Assembly (NCBI GenBank): GCA_034670065.1
Contig: JAXMOG010000007.1
Coordinates: 110,104-174,103, forward strand
Source of the DNA: Mesobacterium_A sp034670065
GTDB lineage: Bacteria > Pseudomonadota > Alphaproteobacteria > Rhodobacterales > Rhodobacteraceae
Length of the DNA: 64,000 nucleotides
Reading direction: 5' to 3'
Made by a program: the position numbers and the translations under genes. The notes under the pieces are model-generated. The model was given only the letters and a program-made list of their open reading frames with translations. It made no database searches and was not told the origin of the DNA. Positions 26,900 to 35,780 of the stretch are shown piece by piece (position 1 is the stretch's first letter; each line of letters begins with the position of its first letter).

Positions 26900-27873
26900 T
26901 GCGTGGCGCGCTATGCGCGGCACTTCTGACCTTCGCCACGCCCACCGTGGCGGAGGTCATTTCTTTTGAGAAACTGAAATTGCAGTGGCCGGTCGCCTGC
27001 ACGTTGGGCCAAACATGTTTCATCGAAGATTTTGTTGATGACGCCCCCGGACCGCAAACACGGGATTATGCCTGCGGATATCGTAGCCGTGATGGGCACA
27101 AGGGCACCGACATCGCCCTGACGAACCCGGACTTTCAAACCAAATCCATTGCCGTTCTGGCCGCCGCCGATGGTGTTGTTGCGGCCATTCGCGACGAGAT
27201 GCCCGATATTCCATTTGCCGCCGCAGATGCAGCCCGTCTAGAGGGGCGCGATTGCGGCAACGCGGTTCGAATATCCCATGATGGCGGATTTCAAACCCTG
27301 TACTGCCACATGAAACAGGGCAGCATTCGAGTAAATACAGGCCAGACGGTTTTGGCGGGGGATCCGTTGGGCGACATCGGCCTAAGCGGACGATCCAATT
27401 TCACCCATTTGCATTTTTCGGTTTTGCGCAGCGGCCAAACCATCGACCCGTTCGCGCCTGATACAGCGGTGGCCTGCGGGACCGATCAACCGCAGATGTG
27501 GCAGACGCCAATTGCCTATGATCCCACATCCATCGCCAGCGTAGGGTTTTCGGACCGCGTGCCGGATATGGCAGATGCACAAAGCGGAGCTGCGCGGCGC
27601 GACACGTTGAAGTCTGACGAACCCTTGATCCTGTATCTGCGCGTTATTGATGCCGAAAATGGTGATGTGATCAGCTTTTCCGCGACCGGGCCGGATGGCC
27701 AAGTTCTGGAACACAGCGTTGTACTGAAAACGCCCCAACGCAACACGATGCGCGCTTTTGGGCGCAAAGCACCCGCAACCGGCTGGCGGGCCGGCCGATA
27801 CACAGGATCTGTGCGCCTTACGCGTGGCGACCAAGTCATTGGCACCCGTCATACGAAGACTACGGTCCGCTAA
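26899..27873 (+). CDS. secreted M23-family (LytM-like) peptidase
   Basis: A 324-residue protein with a signal peptide (about residues 1-18) and an M23 zinc peptidase domain. The catalytic motifs are intact. They are GHKGTD (HxxxD) near residue 73, the central RISHDGGFQTLYCHMKQGS, and HLHFSV (HxH) near 175. Such enzymes cut peptidoglycan cross-links. A C-terminal region of about 130 residues (from GTDQPQMW) looks like a beta domain and has no name I recognise. Translation is coupled to clpA by a one-base overlap, an odd pairing of a cytoplasmic and a periplasmic function. It converges on the MotB-like peptidoglycan-binding gene with only 6 bp between stops. Confidence 0.9.
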   Translation: MRGALCAALLTFATPTVAEVISFEKLKLQWPVACTLGQTCFIEDFVDDAPGPQTRDYACGYRSRDGHKGTDIALTNPDFQTKSIAVLAAADGVVAAIRDEMPDIPFAAADAARLEGRDCGNAVRISHDGGFQTLYCHMKQGSIRVNTGQTVLAGDPLGDIGLSGRSNFTHLHFSVLRSGQTIDPFAPDTAVACGTDQPQMWQTPIAYDPTSIASVGFSDRVPDMADAQSGAARRDTLKSDEPLILYLRVIDAENGDVISFSATGPDGQVLEHSVVLKTPQRNTMRAFGRKAPATGWRAGRYTGSVRLTRGDQVIGTRHTKTTVR

Positions 27874-27879
27874 AGCGGC

Positions 27880-30450
27880 TTACTTTTCGGTAAACTTCAA
27901 TTCGATCCGGCGGTTCTGCGCCCGTGCTTCGGGTGTGTCGGCAGGATTAACGGGTTGGAACTCACCAAATCCGTTTGCGGCCAGCCGATCCGGCGGAATT
28001 CCAAGTGCTTCGTTCATGAACCGCACAACCGACAAGGCACGTGCTTGGCTCAGCTCCCAGTTATCCGCAAAACGCGCGCTACCAATGACCGGCACATTAT
28101 CCGTATGTCCATCCACACGGATCACCCAGTCAATTTCCGGCGGGATTTCATCTGCAACGGCACTGATAATACGAGCCACCTTTGCCACTTCGTTCTGGCC
28201 TTCAACAGACAGATCCGCCCCGCCTGACGGGAACAATACTTCGGAAGAAAAGACAAACCGGTCGCCTTCAATCCGAACCCCTTCTTGGCTGCCCAGAACA
28301 TCACGCAGACGTCCAAAGAACTCAGACCTGTACTTTTCCAGGTCCTTTGTTGCAGCTTCCAGCCGTTTACGTTCTGCCTCTTCCAGCTCGCGGCGACGAC
28401 GCTCTTCTGCGGCCACTCGCGCCAGGGCGCTGTTCAGGCGTGAGCCCAAGTTCTGCAATTGAACCTGCGATTCAATATCTCGAACTTCAGCCTCGTCGAT
28501 CAACGATTGCAACGATGACAATTGACGGCGCAGCGCCGCCACTTGTTGGTTTAACAATTCAGTCTGCTTTTGCGCCTGCGCGGTTCGAAGCTGTTCGCTC
28601 GACAATTCCTGCTGTGCGCTGGACAGCAAAGCGGCGCGTTGTTCCGCCTCTGTCATGGCCCGGTCCAGATCAGCCTCTGCAGCACGCTTGGCCGCCAGTG
28701 CCGCGGCCAGACTGTCGCGCACTTCCTCGGCGCTTTGATCCGATTCCAACTTGGCTGCCAACGCGGCCGCCAAACGTTCTTCCAGTGATCGCTTGTCTTC
28801 GGCATTTTCGTTGGCGCGGGCCAATGCATCGGCACGGGCAATTTCCAATGCGCGTTGCGCTTCTGCCAAATCGGCCTGAATTTGCGCCATCGTTTCGGAT
28901 TGCCCGCCAAGACGGCCTTCCAATTCGGTCACCCGCGCTGATTGCTCAGACAGTTGGGCTTGCAATCGCGCCATTTGTTCTGACCCATCGCTGGACGCAG
29001 CACGTGCCTCTTCCAACGACCGGCTCAACTCATCAACAATCGCTTGATTTTCAGCATCTCGCGCCCGCGCACTGTCCAGCTCGGCGCTCAATTCGTCGGC
29101 TTGGTTGCGCAGCGATGCGATGGTGTCGTTTCTGCTTTCGGCCTCTTGCGCGCGTAACAATGCTGCCGCCAAAGAAGCCTGCAGCGCAGTCAATTCACTA
29201 CGCGAATTCGCTTGTGTATCCCGCGCACGTGCCAGCGCCGCTTCGGCCTGTTCACGAGCACTGCGGGCATCATCCAACTCAGCGCGCAATGTGTTTAGCG
29301 TTTCTTCGGCGTCGCGAGTTGCGTCTTGTGAGGCTTGCAAGGCTGCCTGCGCCTGCGCCAATTCTGTTCCAAGCGCTGAAATCTGGGATTGGCCGTCACC
29401 CCGCACCCGCGCCAATTCACTCTCCAGCGCTATGCGGGCGGCACGTTCTTCGTCCAACGCCGACTGCAACTGACTTGTCATGCCTTCGGCCGAAAGATTG
29501 GCGTTGCGCGCTTCCGACAGTGCGGCCCGTGCTTCGGCCAGTTCTGCCGCCTGCTGGTCCAGTTGGGTTTGCATCTGTGCGGTCGTGTCTTCGCCCGCCA
29601 ACAGCGCCGCTGCCAAACGAGCGTTCAGATTGCTTTCAGCTTCGCGCGCGGCGGCCAACAATGTCAGCGTTTCTTCTGCGCGGCGGCGCTCTTCTTCCAG
29701 CGCCATTGTCATTGCAGTCAGTTCTGCATCGGCATTTTCCAACCGTTCACGCAACAAACGCGCGGCTTCAGCCTCGGCCAGCTTGGCGGCTTCTTCGGCG
29801 CTCAGGGCGTCTTCCAACGTGGACAATTGCGCTTCGCTGGCGGCGTTTTGCGCACGCAACTCAGCCACCATTGCATCTAGCGCTTCGCGTCGGGCAGCGG
29901 CCAATCGCGCGGCCTCGGTCTGGGCATCAATCTCTGTTCTTGCACTGGCCAGCGCCGCCGACGCCTCAGCCAACTGCGCCCGGTCAGTTTCACGGTCAGA
30001 CAGCAGCCCTGCAACCTGCGCTTCAAACCCTGTGATCTGTTCTTTGGCTGCCGTTAATTCGGCGGCTTGTTGATCACGCGTTTCCGTTAAGGCGGCAATC
30101 AATGCTGCTTGCTGGGCCAGTTCCGCATCCCGCGTGTCCAACGTGGTTTCCAACGCGCCAAGCTCTGATTCCAGATCCGTTGCGCGTTGTTGCTCTAACC
30201 CTAACGTTTCTGCCAGCGCGGCAATTTCCGCCGACAACGCATCCAACTGGGTTTCCTGATCGGTGATCTGATCTTCTTGTTGGACCAACCGGCTTTCCTG
30301 CCCGCTGATCGTGTCACGCAGCACCGCCTGCACCACCATAAAAATGGTCAGAACAAACATCAGAACCAACAAAAGCCCCGTCATCGCATCCACGAAACCG
30401 GGCCAGATATTGGCCTGTAATCGAGACCCGGTGCGACGTGACAAAGCCAT
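27880..30450 (-). CDS. MotB/OmpA-like protein with a giant coiled coil
   Basis: An 856-residue protein in three parts. Residues about 16-42 form one membrane helix, WPGFVDAMTGLLLVLMFVLT, with an aspartate at the position of the proton-carrying Asp of MotB. Residues about 45-690 are a nearly continuous coiled coil, extremely rich in Ala, Glu, Gln, Leu and Arg. Residues about 700-856 form an OmpA/MotB peptidoglycan-binding domain with RVDGHTDNVPVIG and PEARAQNRRIELKF. MotB has almost no coil, so the insertion of about 600 residues is unusual. The gene follows the MotA/TolQ-like gene by 3 bp, so the two probably form a proton-driven complex. The function is unknown. Confidence 0.88.
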   Translation of the reverse strand: MALSRRTGSRLQANIWPGFVDAMTGLLLVLMFVLTIFMVVQAVLRDTISGQESRLVQQEDQITDQETQLDALSAEIAALAETLGLEQQRATDLESELGALETTLDTRDAELAQQAALIAALTETRDQQAAELTAAKEQITGFEAQVAGLLSDRETDRAQLAEASAALASARTEIDAQTEAARLAAARREALDAMVAELRAQNAASEAQLSTLEDALSAEEAAKLAEAEAARLLRERLENADAELTAMTMALEEERRRAEETLTLLAAAREAESNLNARLAAALLAGEDTTAQMQTQLDQQAAELAEARAALSEARNANLSAEGMTSQLQSALDEERAARIALESELARVRGDGQSQISALGTELAQAQAALQASQDATRDAEETLNTLRAELDDARSAREQAEAALARARDTQANSRSELTALQASLAAALLRAQEAESRNDTIASLRNQADELSAELDSARARDAENQAIVDELSRSLEEARAASSDGSEQMARLQAQLSEQSARVTELEGRLGGQSETMAQIQADLAEAQRALEIARADALARANENAEDKRSLEERLAAALAAKLESDQSAEEVRDSLAAALAAKRAAEADLDRAMTEAEQRAALLSSAQQELSSEQLRTAQAQKQTELLNQQVAALRRQLSSLQSLIDEAEVRDIESQVQLQNLGSRLNSALARVAAEERRRRELEEAERKRLEAATKDLEKYRSEFFGRLRDVLGSQEGVRIEGDRFVFSSEVLFPSGGADLSVEGQNEVAKVARIISAVADEIPPEIDWVIRVDGHTDNVPVIGSARFADNWELSQARALSVVRFMNEALGIPPDRLAANGFGEFQPVNPADTPEARAQNRRIELKFTEK

Positions 30451-30453
30451 GGC

Positions 30454-31680
30454 TTAGCTCTCGTCTTTCCACAGGCTGGGCCCGGCGGGCCGCGGCGTTG
30501 GTGTGCTGCGCACTTGGGGTGCAGGGCGAACGTTCTGGTTCAGCGCGCGGGTCAACGCCGCGATATCCGTTCTCAATTCCGCCATGCTTTCTTGGCGACC
30601 GGCTGAAATCTCTTCCAGAATACGCAACATCTGAACATCAATGGACCGCAGCCGCATACGGCTTTCCGCGTCTATACCTTCGCCGCCAACACGGTTTTCC
30701 AACACATCAACCAGCCGCTCCTGCCCTTCGGCCACGCGGGCCAGGGCGGTTGCACTGGGTGATGTTGCTTCGATCCGCTCTGTCAAACGCTCAATTGAAT
30801 CGGCCAGTTGCCCCAAACGACCATCCACTTCAGACCGGCTTTGGTCTGATTGGGCAAACATCATCTGCAGCGCATCAATCTGTTCAGCCATGTGATCCAG
30901 CGCAACGCCCGCCGCGCCCAGATCATGCCCGCTTTCCCCTTCGCCTGATGAAAAGCCCAGCTTGGTGATCGAAGACAGCCATTCTTCCAGTTCGCGGAAA
31001 AACCGGTTTTGACCGTGCCCGGCAAACAGTTCCAACAGCCCAATAATCAACGACCCGGTCAGGCCCAGCAAGGAAGACGCAAAGGCCACACCCATACCAG
31101 ACAGCTGACTTTCCAAACCGTTCATCAACCGGGAAAAGACATCCACGCCGGTTTCCCCGTCCTGCGGTGCCAAGCCACGAATGGTATCAACCAGCGCCGG
31201 AACGGTTGTTGCCAGACCGTAAAACGTGCCCAGAAGGCCAAGGAAAATCAGCAGGCTAACGATATAGCGCGTGATTTCACGAGCTTCGTCAATCCGGGTG
31301 GCAACCGAATCCAAAATGGATCGGGTCGACGTAGTGTTGATTTGTGTTTTCCGACCGCGCGCACGCATCAGCGCGGCCAGTGGCGCCAGAAGCAGCGGCG
31401 CTTGGCGCTGCGCTGCGCCTTGTTGTTTGTGCACGTAGTCTTCGATCCAGCGGATTGAATACATCAGCTGAACGACTTGCCAGAAACAGGCCAACACCCC
31501 AATGAAAAACACGAACAGAATGAATCCGTTCAAGTACGGGTTGGCCTGAAAAACAGGTAACACACGCGGCAACGCGAATACGCTACCGGCTGCAGAACAG
31601 CCCAGTACGACCAGCATCAAAAAGACCTGGCGTATCGGCTGTGAGAAATGTGGTTCGGCCTCTAGGTCCGGCTGGTCCAT
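30454..31680 (-). CDS. MotA/TolQ/ExbB-like proton channel subunit
   Basis: A 408-residue inner-membrane protein with four predicted helices at about 17-38, 50-73, 138-160 and 195-220. The last two carry the family signatures, LLIFLGLLGTFYGLATTVP and GMGVAFASSLLGLTGSLIIG, which form the proton path in TolQ, ExbB and MotA. A cytoplasmic tail of about 180 residues follows; it is acidic and predicted to be coiled (MAEQIDALQMMFAQ, LGQLADSIERLTERIEA), with a Pro-rich end. Its partner is the MotB-like gene 3 bp downstream. No flagellar, Tol or TonB genes are nearby, so this is a stand-alone motor-like pair. Confidence 0.88.
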   Translation of the reverse strand: MDQPDLEAEPHFSQPIRQVFLMLVVLGCSAAGSVFALPRVLPVFQANPYLNGFILFVFFIGVLACFWQVVQLMYSIRWIEDYVHKQQGAAQRQAPLLLAPLAALMRARGRKTQINTTSTRSILDSVATRIDEAREITRYIVSLLIFLGLLGTFYGLATTVPALVDTIRGLAPQDGETGVDVFSRLMNGLESQLSGMGVAFASSLLGLTGSLIIGLLELFAGHGQNRFFRELEEWLSSITKLGFSSGEGESGHDLGAAGVALDHMAEQIDALQMMFAQSDQSRSEVDGRLGQLADSIERLTERIEATSPSATALARVAEGQERLVDVLENRVGGEGIDAESRMRLRSIDVQMLRILEEISAGRQESMAELRTDIAALTRALNQNVRPAPQVRSTPTPRPAGPSLWKDES

Positions 31681-31746
31681 TCGGACAATATCCTGGCGCT
31701 GTTATTCAGCCCGAATCGTAGAGACTTACCTGCCAATAGCCAACCC

Positions 31747-32277
31747 CTATGAAGTCAAGTCACGCACACGATTTTGCAGCCATTGCAGTTCTGCATCGTC
31801 GATCCCCAATTGCGCCAGATGATCGGCCGTATTCATAAGATATTCGGTGTTTGGCCCACGCCCGCCAACGGCCCGCGCGATGATCTGGGCTTGCTCCTCT
31901 AACGGAAGCGCCCCGCAATACTGCACATGATCCGGATCAATCACGTAAGAGACCGCCTGAACGCGGCGTTCGTCTTCCAGCTCTATCTCCAAAACCTTTT
32001 CCAGATAGGCCGAAGACACAAGTTCTCGCTCCCGAAGGTAGTCCAGGACCTGCTCGCTTTGATCGGGATGCGTGGCCAAGGCCAACCCCCGGCACACGGC
32101 CGTTTCACTTTCGTCCAAAGCCAGAACCAGCCCCGGCTCTTCTGGTGTTCCCCGATGGTGAATAGACCGCATGCAAAAGCTGCGATGATATCCTGGCAAG
32201 CGCGCTGGCACTGCCTCTGCTACCTCAAAACCCGGATTCCACAAAAGCGAACCGTAACCGAAAACCCAAAGCGTCAT
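31747..32277 (-). CDS. ChaC-like gamma-glutamylcyclotransferase
   Basis: A 176-residue protein of the ChaC branch of gamma-glutamylcyclotransferases, which cleave glutathione to 5-oxoproline and Cys-Gly. The start MTLWVFGYGSLLWNPGF is the diagnostic substrate loop YGSLLWNP. PARLPGYHRSFCMRSIHHRG follows, and the catalytic glutamate is likely in RERELVSSAYLEK near 85. Family length is 170-230 residues. It is transcribed alone, convergent with nothing, and diverges from the DUF2125 gene. The cytoplasmic role in glutathione turnover is family-level knowledge. Confidence 0.92.
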   Translation of the reverse strand: MTLWVFGYGSLLWNPGFEVAEAVPARLPGYHRSFCMRSIHHRGTPEEPGLVLALDESETAVCRGLALATHPDQSEQVLDYLRERELVSSAYLEKVLEIELEDERRVQAVSYVIDPDHVQYCGALPLEEQAQIIARAVGGRGPNTEYLMNTADHLAQLGIDDAELQWLQNRVRDLTS

Positions 32278-32344
32278 GATCTATGGCTCCTTTCGAACCA
32301 TGGCTGTAAACACCATCTGAAACCGCGCGAAAAGGGGCCGGACC

Positions 32345-33319
32345 ATGAAAAAACTGGCAATCGCTATAATCTTTGCAGGGCTGGTCTGGGCGGCTTGGTG
32401 GGCATTTGCAGCTTACCGACTAAACGGTGCCACCCAAGATTGGGCCGCCGCACGCCGCGCAGATGGCTGGACCGCCAGCTATTCCGATTTGTCGATCAAG
32501 GGGTTCCCAAACCGGTTGGACCGCACCTTTACCGATCTGGAACTGGCGGACCCCAACGCCGGTGTTTCCTGGAAGGCACCGTTTTTCCAAATATTTCAGC
32601 TCAGCTACAATCCAAACCACCTGATCGTCGCCTGGCCACCGCAACAAACCCTGGCAGTTCCCGGCGCTACGTTCCAGATTGACAGCGAAGGTCTGCGCGC
32701 CAGTGCCATTCGCGATGGCGCCTCATTGCTGCGCGCCAACTTCGAAGCGGTCGTTCTGAACATTCACGCCGCGGATCATGGGGCCTTGGCATTGGCCAAT
32801 CCAACCGCAGCATTGCAACGGCTTGATGCCGACGGCGCTGAATATCGCTTGATGCTGACGGCGCAAAGCGTTGCCACCGACACAGGCGCTATGTCTCTTC
32901 CTTCGGCCGAAAGCGCACAAAACATTCGCGCTGATATCACGGCCCGTTTTGACCAAGCGTGGACAGTCACAGCACAGCACAACCGGCCCCAGCCAACGGA
33001 ATTGGATATAACGCTTGCCGAATATGCCTTGGACGAAACCGTTTTGCGTCTTACCGGCAAACTGCAAATCGCGGCAGACGGCACACCGTCAGGCAAGCTA
33101 ACGGTGCAGGCGCGCAATTGGCAGTCAATGCTGGAAACAGCCCGCCAAGATCAGGCCCTGCCTACCGGGGTAATCGACACGGTTGAACAGGGGCTCAGCA
33201 TGTTGGCCGCCTTGCGCGGCAATCCCAAAACTCTGGACATTCCTTTGAACCTCTCCGGCGGCATGATCCTGCTTGGACCAGTGCCAATTGCACCGGCTCC
33301 GCGTCTGCGCCTGCCATAG
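32345..33319 (+). CDS. DUF2125 domain-containing protein
   Basis: A 324-residue exported or anchored protein with an N-terminal hydrophobic segment (residues 3-22, LAIAIIFAGLVWAAWWAFAA). The rest matches the alphaproteobacterial DUF2125 pattern. This has an early YSDLSIKGFPNRLDRTFTDLEL, repeated beta-rich stretches such as PFFQIFQLSYNPNHLIVAWPP, and a glycine-rich C-terminal SGGMILLGPVPIAPAPRLRL. No biochemical function is established for the family. AGGGGCC precedes the ATG. A likely dead end of transcription follows in a 300-bp gap. Confidence 0.85.
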   Translation: MKKLAIAIIFAGLVWAAWWAFAAYRLNGATQDWAAARRADGWTASYSDLSIKGFPNRLDRTFTDLELADPNAGVSWKAPFFQIFQLSYNPNHLIVAWPPQQTLAVPGATFQIDSEGLRASAIRDGASLLRANFEAVVLNIHAADHGALALANPTAALQRLDADGAEYRLMLTAQSVATDTGAMSLPSAESAQNIRADITARFDQAWTVTAQHNRPQPTELDITLAEYALDETVLRLTGKLQIAADGTPSGKLTVQARNWQSMLETARQDQALPTGVIDTVEQGLSMLAALRGNPKTLDIPLNLSGGMILLGPVPIAPAPRLRLP

Positions 33320-33571
33320 GCGTTGTTGCCTGGAAGTTGGAGATAGTACCGGCGTGCGTAGCGTAGGCGCACCACAGTGCGGCCTCGGAAAACATTTTGT
33401 CAGCGTCGTTCTCGGCCGTTCTATCGACAGCGCGTCACCATCGCTTGGATCAGTGGCCAATGGAACTGGACGACTTTGGGCAAAGCCACAAACGGTTCCT
33501 TTCAGCAAAACGACCACGCTTCTGCGGATTGCCCCAAACCATCGCCAATAGTCAGCCCACCCTACCGAAAC
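33320..33571. other. gap between convergent genes, no gene seen
   Basis: This spacer lies between the DUF2125 gene and the bc1 operon terminator, just over 300 bp from stop to stop. Short open frames exist on both strands, but none has a ribosome site, family signature or Rhodobacterales-like codon pattern. I see nothing else in it. Confidence 0.5.
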
Positions 33572-33574
33572 GAA

Positions 33575-33604
33575 AAAGCCCCGACACAATGGCCGGGGCT
33601 TTTC
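33575..33604 (-). terminator. rho-independent terminator of the bc1 operon
   Basis: AAAAGCCCCG and CGGGGCTTTT form a perfect 10-bp stem with a 10-base loop. It lies 20 bp past the petC stop and can work in both directions, so it may also stop readthrough from the DUF2125 gene. Confidence 0.85.
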
Positions 33605-33623
33605 CTAAGTCATGTAACGGTGA

Positions 33624-34409
33624 TCAGTCTTTGTATTTGACCGACTTCCAGATGCGTTTGTTGGTCAGGTACAGCAGCACCGACAGCAACGTCAGGAACA
33701 GCACACCAACAAAACCGGCCTGCTTGCGGGCCATCATCTTGGGCTCTGCTGTCCACATCAAGAAGGCTGAAACGTCTTCTGCTTCATGGTGCAGCTCGTT
33801 GGAGTGACCATCGTCAAAATCGACATCTTCACCGTAAAGTGGCGGCGCCATTGAAATCCAGCCACCGGGGAAGGCGGTGTTTTCGTACAGCGTTACGCCA
33901 GCTTCTTCTTTTTCTTCACCGGTGTAACCTGTGAGGATCGAGTAAATATACTCGGTTCCACCAATCCCTTTAACCAGCTGGTTGATACCAGAGCCATAAG
34001 GGCCGTGGAAACCAGCACGGGCTTTCGCCATCAGCGACAGGTCAGGTGCGCCAGCACCATTGTTTTCCGGGAAATTGTCCGCCGGTTTTGCCGGGCGGAA
34101 ATCATCCAGTTCGGCGTCGAAGATTTCAAAGTTCTGCTCTGCATAGGCGCGAACCTGATCTTCAGGAAGCTGTGGGCCCCCTGCATCAGACAACGAGCGC
34201 AGAGGTACAAACTTCAAACCGTGGCAAGCAGAACAGACTTCAGTGAATACTTTCAATCCGCGCTGCAACTGCATCTGGTCATAGGTGCCAAATGGCCCCT
34301 CGAACGAGAAATCCACGTCATGTGTGTGGCCCTCAGCCCCGGCGGCAAACGCCGCAGAGACTGGAAGCGACAAGGCCAGTACGGCCGAAAGGGCAAGTTT
34401 CTTGAGCAT
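33624..34409 (-). CDS. petC: cytochrome c1 of the bc1 complex
   Basis: The membrane-anchored c-type cytochrome of complex III, 261 residues. A signal peptide (MLKKLALSAVLALSLPVSAAFA) is followed by the haem-c motif CSACH near residue 37 and the YAEQNFEIFDAELDDFRPAKPADNFP region, cited as DDFRPAKPADNFP. A C-terminal anchor, FVGVLFLTLLSVLLYLTNKR, ends the protein. The ATG at 34409 is 8 bases from AAAGGA; a TTG two codons earlier is less likely. It is the last gene of petABC (fbcFBC) and passes electrons to cytochrome c in the periplasm. Confidence 0.95.
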   Translation of the reverse strand: MLKKLALSAVLALSLPVSAAFAAGAEGHTHDVDFSFEGPFGTYDQMQLQRGLKVFTEVCSACHGLKFVPLRSLSDAGGPQLPEDQVRAYAEQNFEIFDAELDDFRPAKPADNFPENNGAGAPDLSLMAKARAGFHGPYGSGINQLVKGIGGTEYIYSILTGYTGEEKEEAGVTLYENTAFPGGWISMAPPLYGEDVDFDDGHSNELHHEAEDVSAFLMWTAEPKMMARKQAGFVGVLFLTLLSVLLYLTNKRIWKSVKYKD

Positions 34410-34424
34410 TGTCAAAGTCCTTTC

Positions 34425-35768
34425 TTACTCGGCCGGAGTCGAAGTAGCGGAACCCTCGGACGAGGACTTACCGTAATGGTTGTTGAAGTCTTCTTCGATC
34501 GAAGCGGGTTGCGGCAGCGGCTTCTCGATAACACCCAGCAGCGGCAGGATGACGAAGAAGTAGCCGAACCAATAGGCCGAAGCGATCAACGAGAAGCTTG
34601 CATAGGGCTCCTCTGCGGGCATGGCACCCAGCCACATCAGCGCAAAGAAATCGACGACCAGCAACCAGAACCACCACTTGAACATCGGACGATAGCGGCC
34701 GGAACGAACGGCCGAAGTGTCCAGCCAAGGCGCCAGAGCCATCGCAACAATCGCACCGAACATGGCCAGCACACCAAAGAACTTGGCGTCGATGATGCCA
34801 CCGGTGACGAAGGATGCAATCTGCACAACCCAGACTTCAGAAGTGAAGGCACGCAAGATCGCGTAGAACGGCAGGAAGTACCATTCAGGAACGATGTGCG
34901 TCGGCGTAACCAGCGGGTTCGCTTCGATATAGTTGTCGGGGTGACCCAGGTAGTTGGGCATAAAGCCGACAATCGCAAAGAAGACCGCCAAGATCACCGC
35001 CAGGGCGAAGACGTCTTTGATCACGAAGTATGGCCAGAACGGAACAGTGTCTTTTTCTGCTTCGGCTTTGGAACCACGACGAACCTCAACACCGGTTGGG
35101 TTGTTGTTGCCCGTGGTGTGGAAAGCCCAGATGTGAACGGCAACCAGAGCCGCAATCACGAATGGCAGCAAATAGTGCAGCGAGAAGAAGCGGTTCAGTG
35201 TCGCGTTGTCAACGGCAGGGCCGCCCAGCAACCAAGTCTGGATCGGCTCACCAATCAATGGAATGGCACCAAACAGGCCGGTGATCACGGTCGCGCCCCA
35301 GAAGGACATCTGACCCCAAGGCAGAACATAGCCCATAAACGCGGTGCCCATCATCGCCAGATAGATCAGCATACCGATGATCCACGTGATCTCACGCGGC
35401 GCTTTGTAAGAGCCATAGTACAGGCCCCGGAAGATGTGAGCGTAGACCGCAACAAAGAACAGCGATGCGCCGTTCGCATGCATATACCGCAGCATATAGC
35501 CGCCGTTTACGTCACGCATGATGTGTTCAACGCTGGAAAACGCCAAATCGACATGCGGAGTGTAATGCATGACCAGCACAATGCCGGTTACGATTTGCAG
35601 CACCAGACAGAAAGTCAGGATGATACCCCAGATCCACATCCAGTTCAGGTTCTTGGGTGTGGGGATCATGATGGTGTCATACAGCAAGCCTACGATAGGC
35701 AAGCGCTTATGAAGCCACTTTTCAGCGCCTGTTTTCGGCTCGTAATGGTCGTGTGGAATACCGGACAT
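34425..35768 (-). CDS. petB: cytochrome b of the bc1 complex
   Basis: The haem-bH/bL quinone-oxidising membrane subunit, 447 residues. Eight or so helices carry the haem ligands, in LRYMHANGASLFFVAVYAH and near LLPFVIAALVAVHIWAFH. The Qo PEWY motif is in HIVPEWYFLPFYAILRA. The C-terminus beyond helix 8 is slightly extended (FNNHYGKSSSEGSATSTPAE), as in Rhodobacter. It lies 12 bp after petA and 15 bp before petC. Confidence 0.97.
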   Translation of the reverse strand: MSGIPHDHYEPKTGAEKWLHKRLPIVGLLYDTIMIPTPKNLNWMWIWGIILTFCLVLQIVTGIVLVMHYTPHVDLAFSSVEHIMRDVNGGYMLRYMHANGASLFFVAVYAHIFRGLYYGSYKAPREITWIIGMLIYLAMMGTAFMGYVLPWGQMSFWGATVITGLFGAIPLIGEPIQTWLLGGPAVDNATLNRFFSLHYLLPFVIAALVAVHIWAFHTTGNNNPTGVEVRRGSKAEAEKDTVPFWPYFVIKDVFALAVILAVFFAIVGFMPNYLGHPDNYIEANPLVTPTHIVPEWYFLPFYAILRAFTSEVWVVQIASFVTGGIIDAKFFGVLAMFGAIVAMALAPWLDTSAVRSGRYRPMFKWWFWLLVVDFFALMWLGAMPAEEPYASFSLIASAYWFGYFFVILPLLGVIEKPLPQPASIEEDFNNHYGKSSSEGSATSTPAE

Positions 35769-35780
35769 TCGCGCGTCTCC

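Noticed and set aside
28182..30035. 617-codon plus-strand frame opposite the coiled-coil gene
   Set aside because: It is rich in Pro and Arg, as expected for the complement of a coil rich in Ala, Glu and Gln. It has no ribosome site.
27880..31680. Zorya anti-phage system
   Set aside because: A MotA/MotB-like pair is present, but no zorC, zorD or zorE genes flank it. Its long coil is in the MotB-like subunit and not in the tail of the MotA-like one.
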